This document shows, in pieces, positions 16,634 to 16,813 of a DNA stretch of 16,813 bases. This DNA comes from Flavobacteriaceae bacterium. Lineage in GTDB: Bacteria > Bacteroidota > Bacteroidia > Flavobacteriales > Flavobacteriaceae. A program made the translations under genes and the position numbers. The DNA is taken from the NCBI GenBank assembly GCA_002709185.1, contig PAQB01000020.1, positions 1 through 16,813 of the forward strand. Direction: 5' to 3'. Each line of letters starts with the position of its first letter. Position 1 is the stretch's first letter. The notes beneath the pieces are model-generated. The model did no database searches, was not told where the DNA came from, and saw nothing but the letters and a program-made list of their open reading frames with translations.

Positions 16634-16813
16634 GACCCAGATATTATAAAAAAGGAAATGAAAATTTATTTGAAGGGTCAAAAAGAGAAGCAAAAAATGT
16701 AAGAACAAACGTTGGTGTTTGCGATGTAACAACATTAGGTAAAATAGATATTAAAGGACCAGATGCAGCAGAATTATTGAATAGAGTTTACACAAATGCA
16801 TGGCTTAAACTAC
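16594..16813 (+). CDS. soxA: Sarcosine oxidase alpha subunit, internal fragment (GcvT-like C-terminal half)
   Basis: The frame starting at 16594 is open to the window end and encodes about 73 residues with neither its own start nor a stop. The segment reads NNAVFVDAGVWLRPRYY, then VRTNVGVCDVTTLGKIDIKG, then DAAELLNRVYTNAWLKL. This matches the folate-binding, aminomethyltransferase-like half of the heterotetrameric sarcosine oxidase alpha subunit, especially the LGKIDIxGxDAxxxLNRVYTNAW stretch. The enzyme demethylates sarcosine to glycine, passing the one-carbon unit to tetrahydrofolate. The N-terminal FAD/NAD-binding half and the soxBDG genes are absent. By hand count the segment is about one-third G+C, and it uses AGA, ATA and TTA codons freely, which would suit an AT-rich marine alphaproteobacterium such as the SAR11 group; that source is an inference. 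It has no functional link to the preceding redox genes. Confidence 0.82.

Overview
The window is ordinary chromosomal DNA from a member of the Bacteroidota, most likely a marine-type Flavobacteriia, and its last ~210 bases do not belong with the rest. The assignment rests on low G+C, A-rich leaders without Shine-Dalgarno sequences, promoter-like TTTG / TAnnTTTG boxes, and protein families in their flavobacterial form: a TamB-like giant protein, a cysteine-free LptD, an MlaD-type protein, and a paired membrane Fe-S / CCG-domain module.

Left part (1-5832): on the minus strand, the 5' end of rsmE (16S rRNA m3U1498 methyltransferase, cut by the window edge) follows tsaD (tRNA t6A synthesis) by 8 bp. 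Divergently, a 1452-codon tamB-like gene for envelope lipid transport or outer-membrane assembly reads rightward. The shared 229-bp intergenic region carries a good flavobacterial promoter for tamB, and an 18/20 palindrome overlaps its -7 box. The tamB reading frame has no ATG at its expected start.

Middle (5833-8940): pfkA and gap form a glycolytic pair behind a recognisable promoter, closed by a hairpin terminator. A BadF/BadG-type sugar kinase-like gene follows and converges, with only 2 bp between, on the next minus-strand unit.

Envelope block (8943-14273): lptD and ridA form a minus-strand unit with lptD upstream. Divergent from lptD are a secreted N-acetylmuramoyl-L-alanine amidase with a SPOR-like tail and a single-pass MlaD-family protein. 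TamB, LptD, the amidase and MlaD all work on the cell envelope, so this stretch is enriched for outer-membrane and peptidoglycan functions.

Redox block (14283-~16600): a membrane protein with two 4Fe-4S clusters, a small HAD-like putative phosphatase, and a CCG-domain protein lie within 15 bp of one another. The first and third resemble the two halves of a heterodisulfide-reductase (HdrDE-like) module with unknown electron partners.

Right end: the CCG-domain gene is interrupted at about 16591-16603, inside its second CCG motif. The sequence continues directly, in another frame, as an internal piece of a sarcosine oxidase alpha subunit (soxA, aminomethyltransferase-like half). This is most economically an assembly or amplification chimera; a real recombination junction is the alternative. 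I found no mobile element, CRISPR array, tRNA, rRNA or defence system, and I see no clear undescribed system. The most useful leads are the end junction, the HAD protein embedded in the redox module, and the unusual start of tamB.
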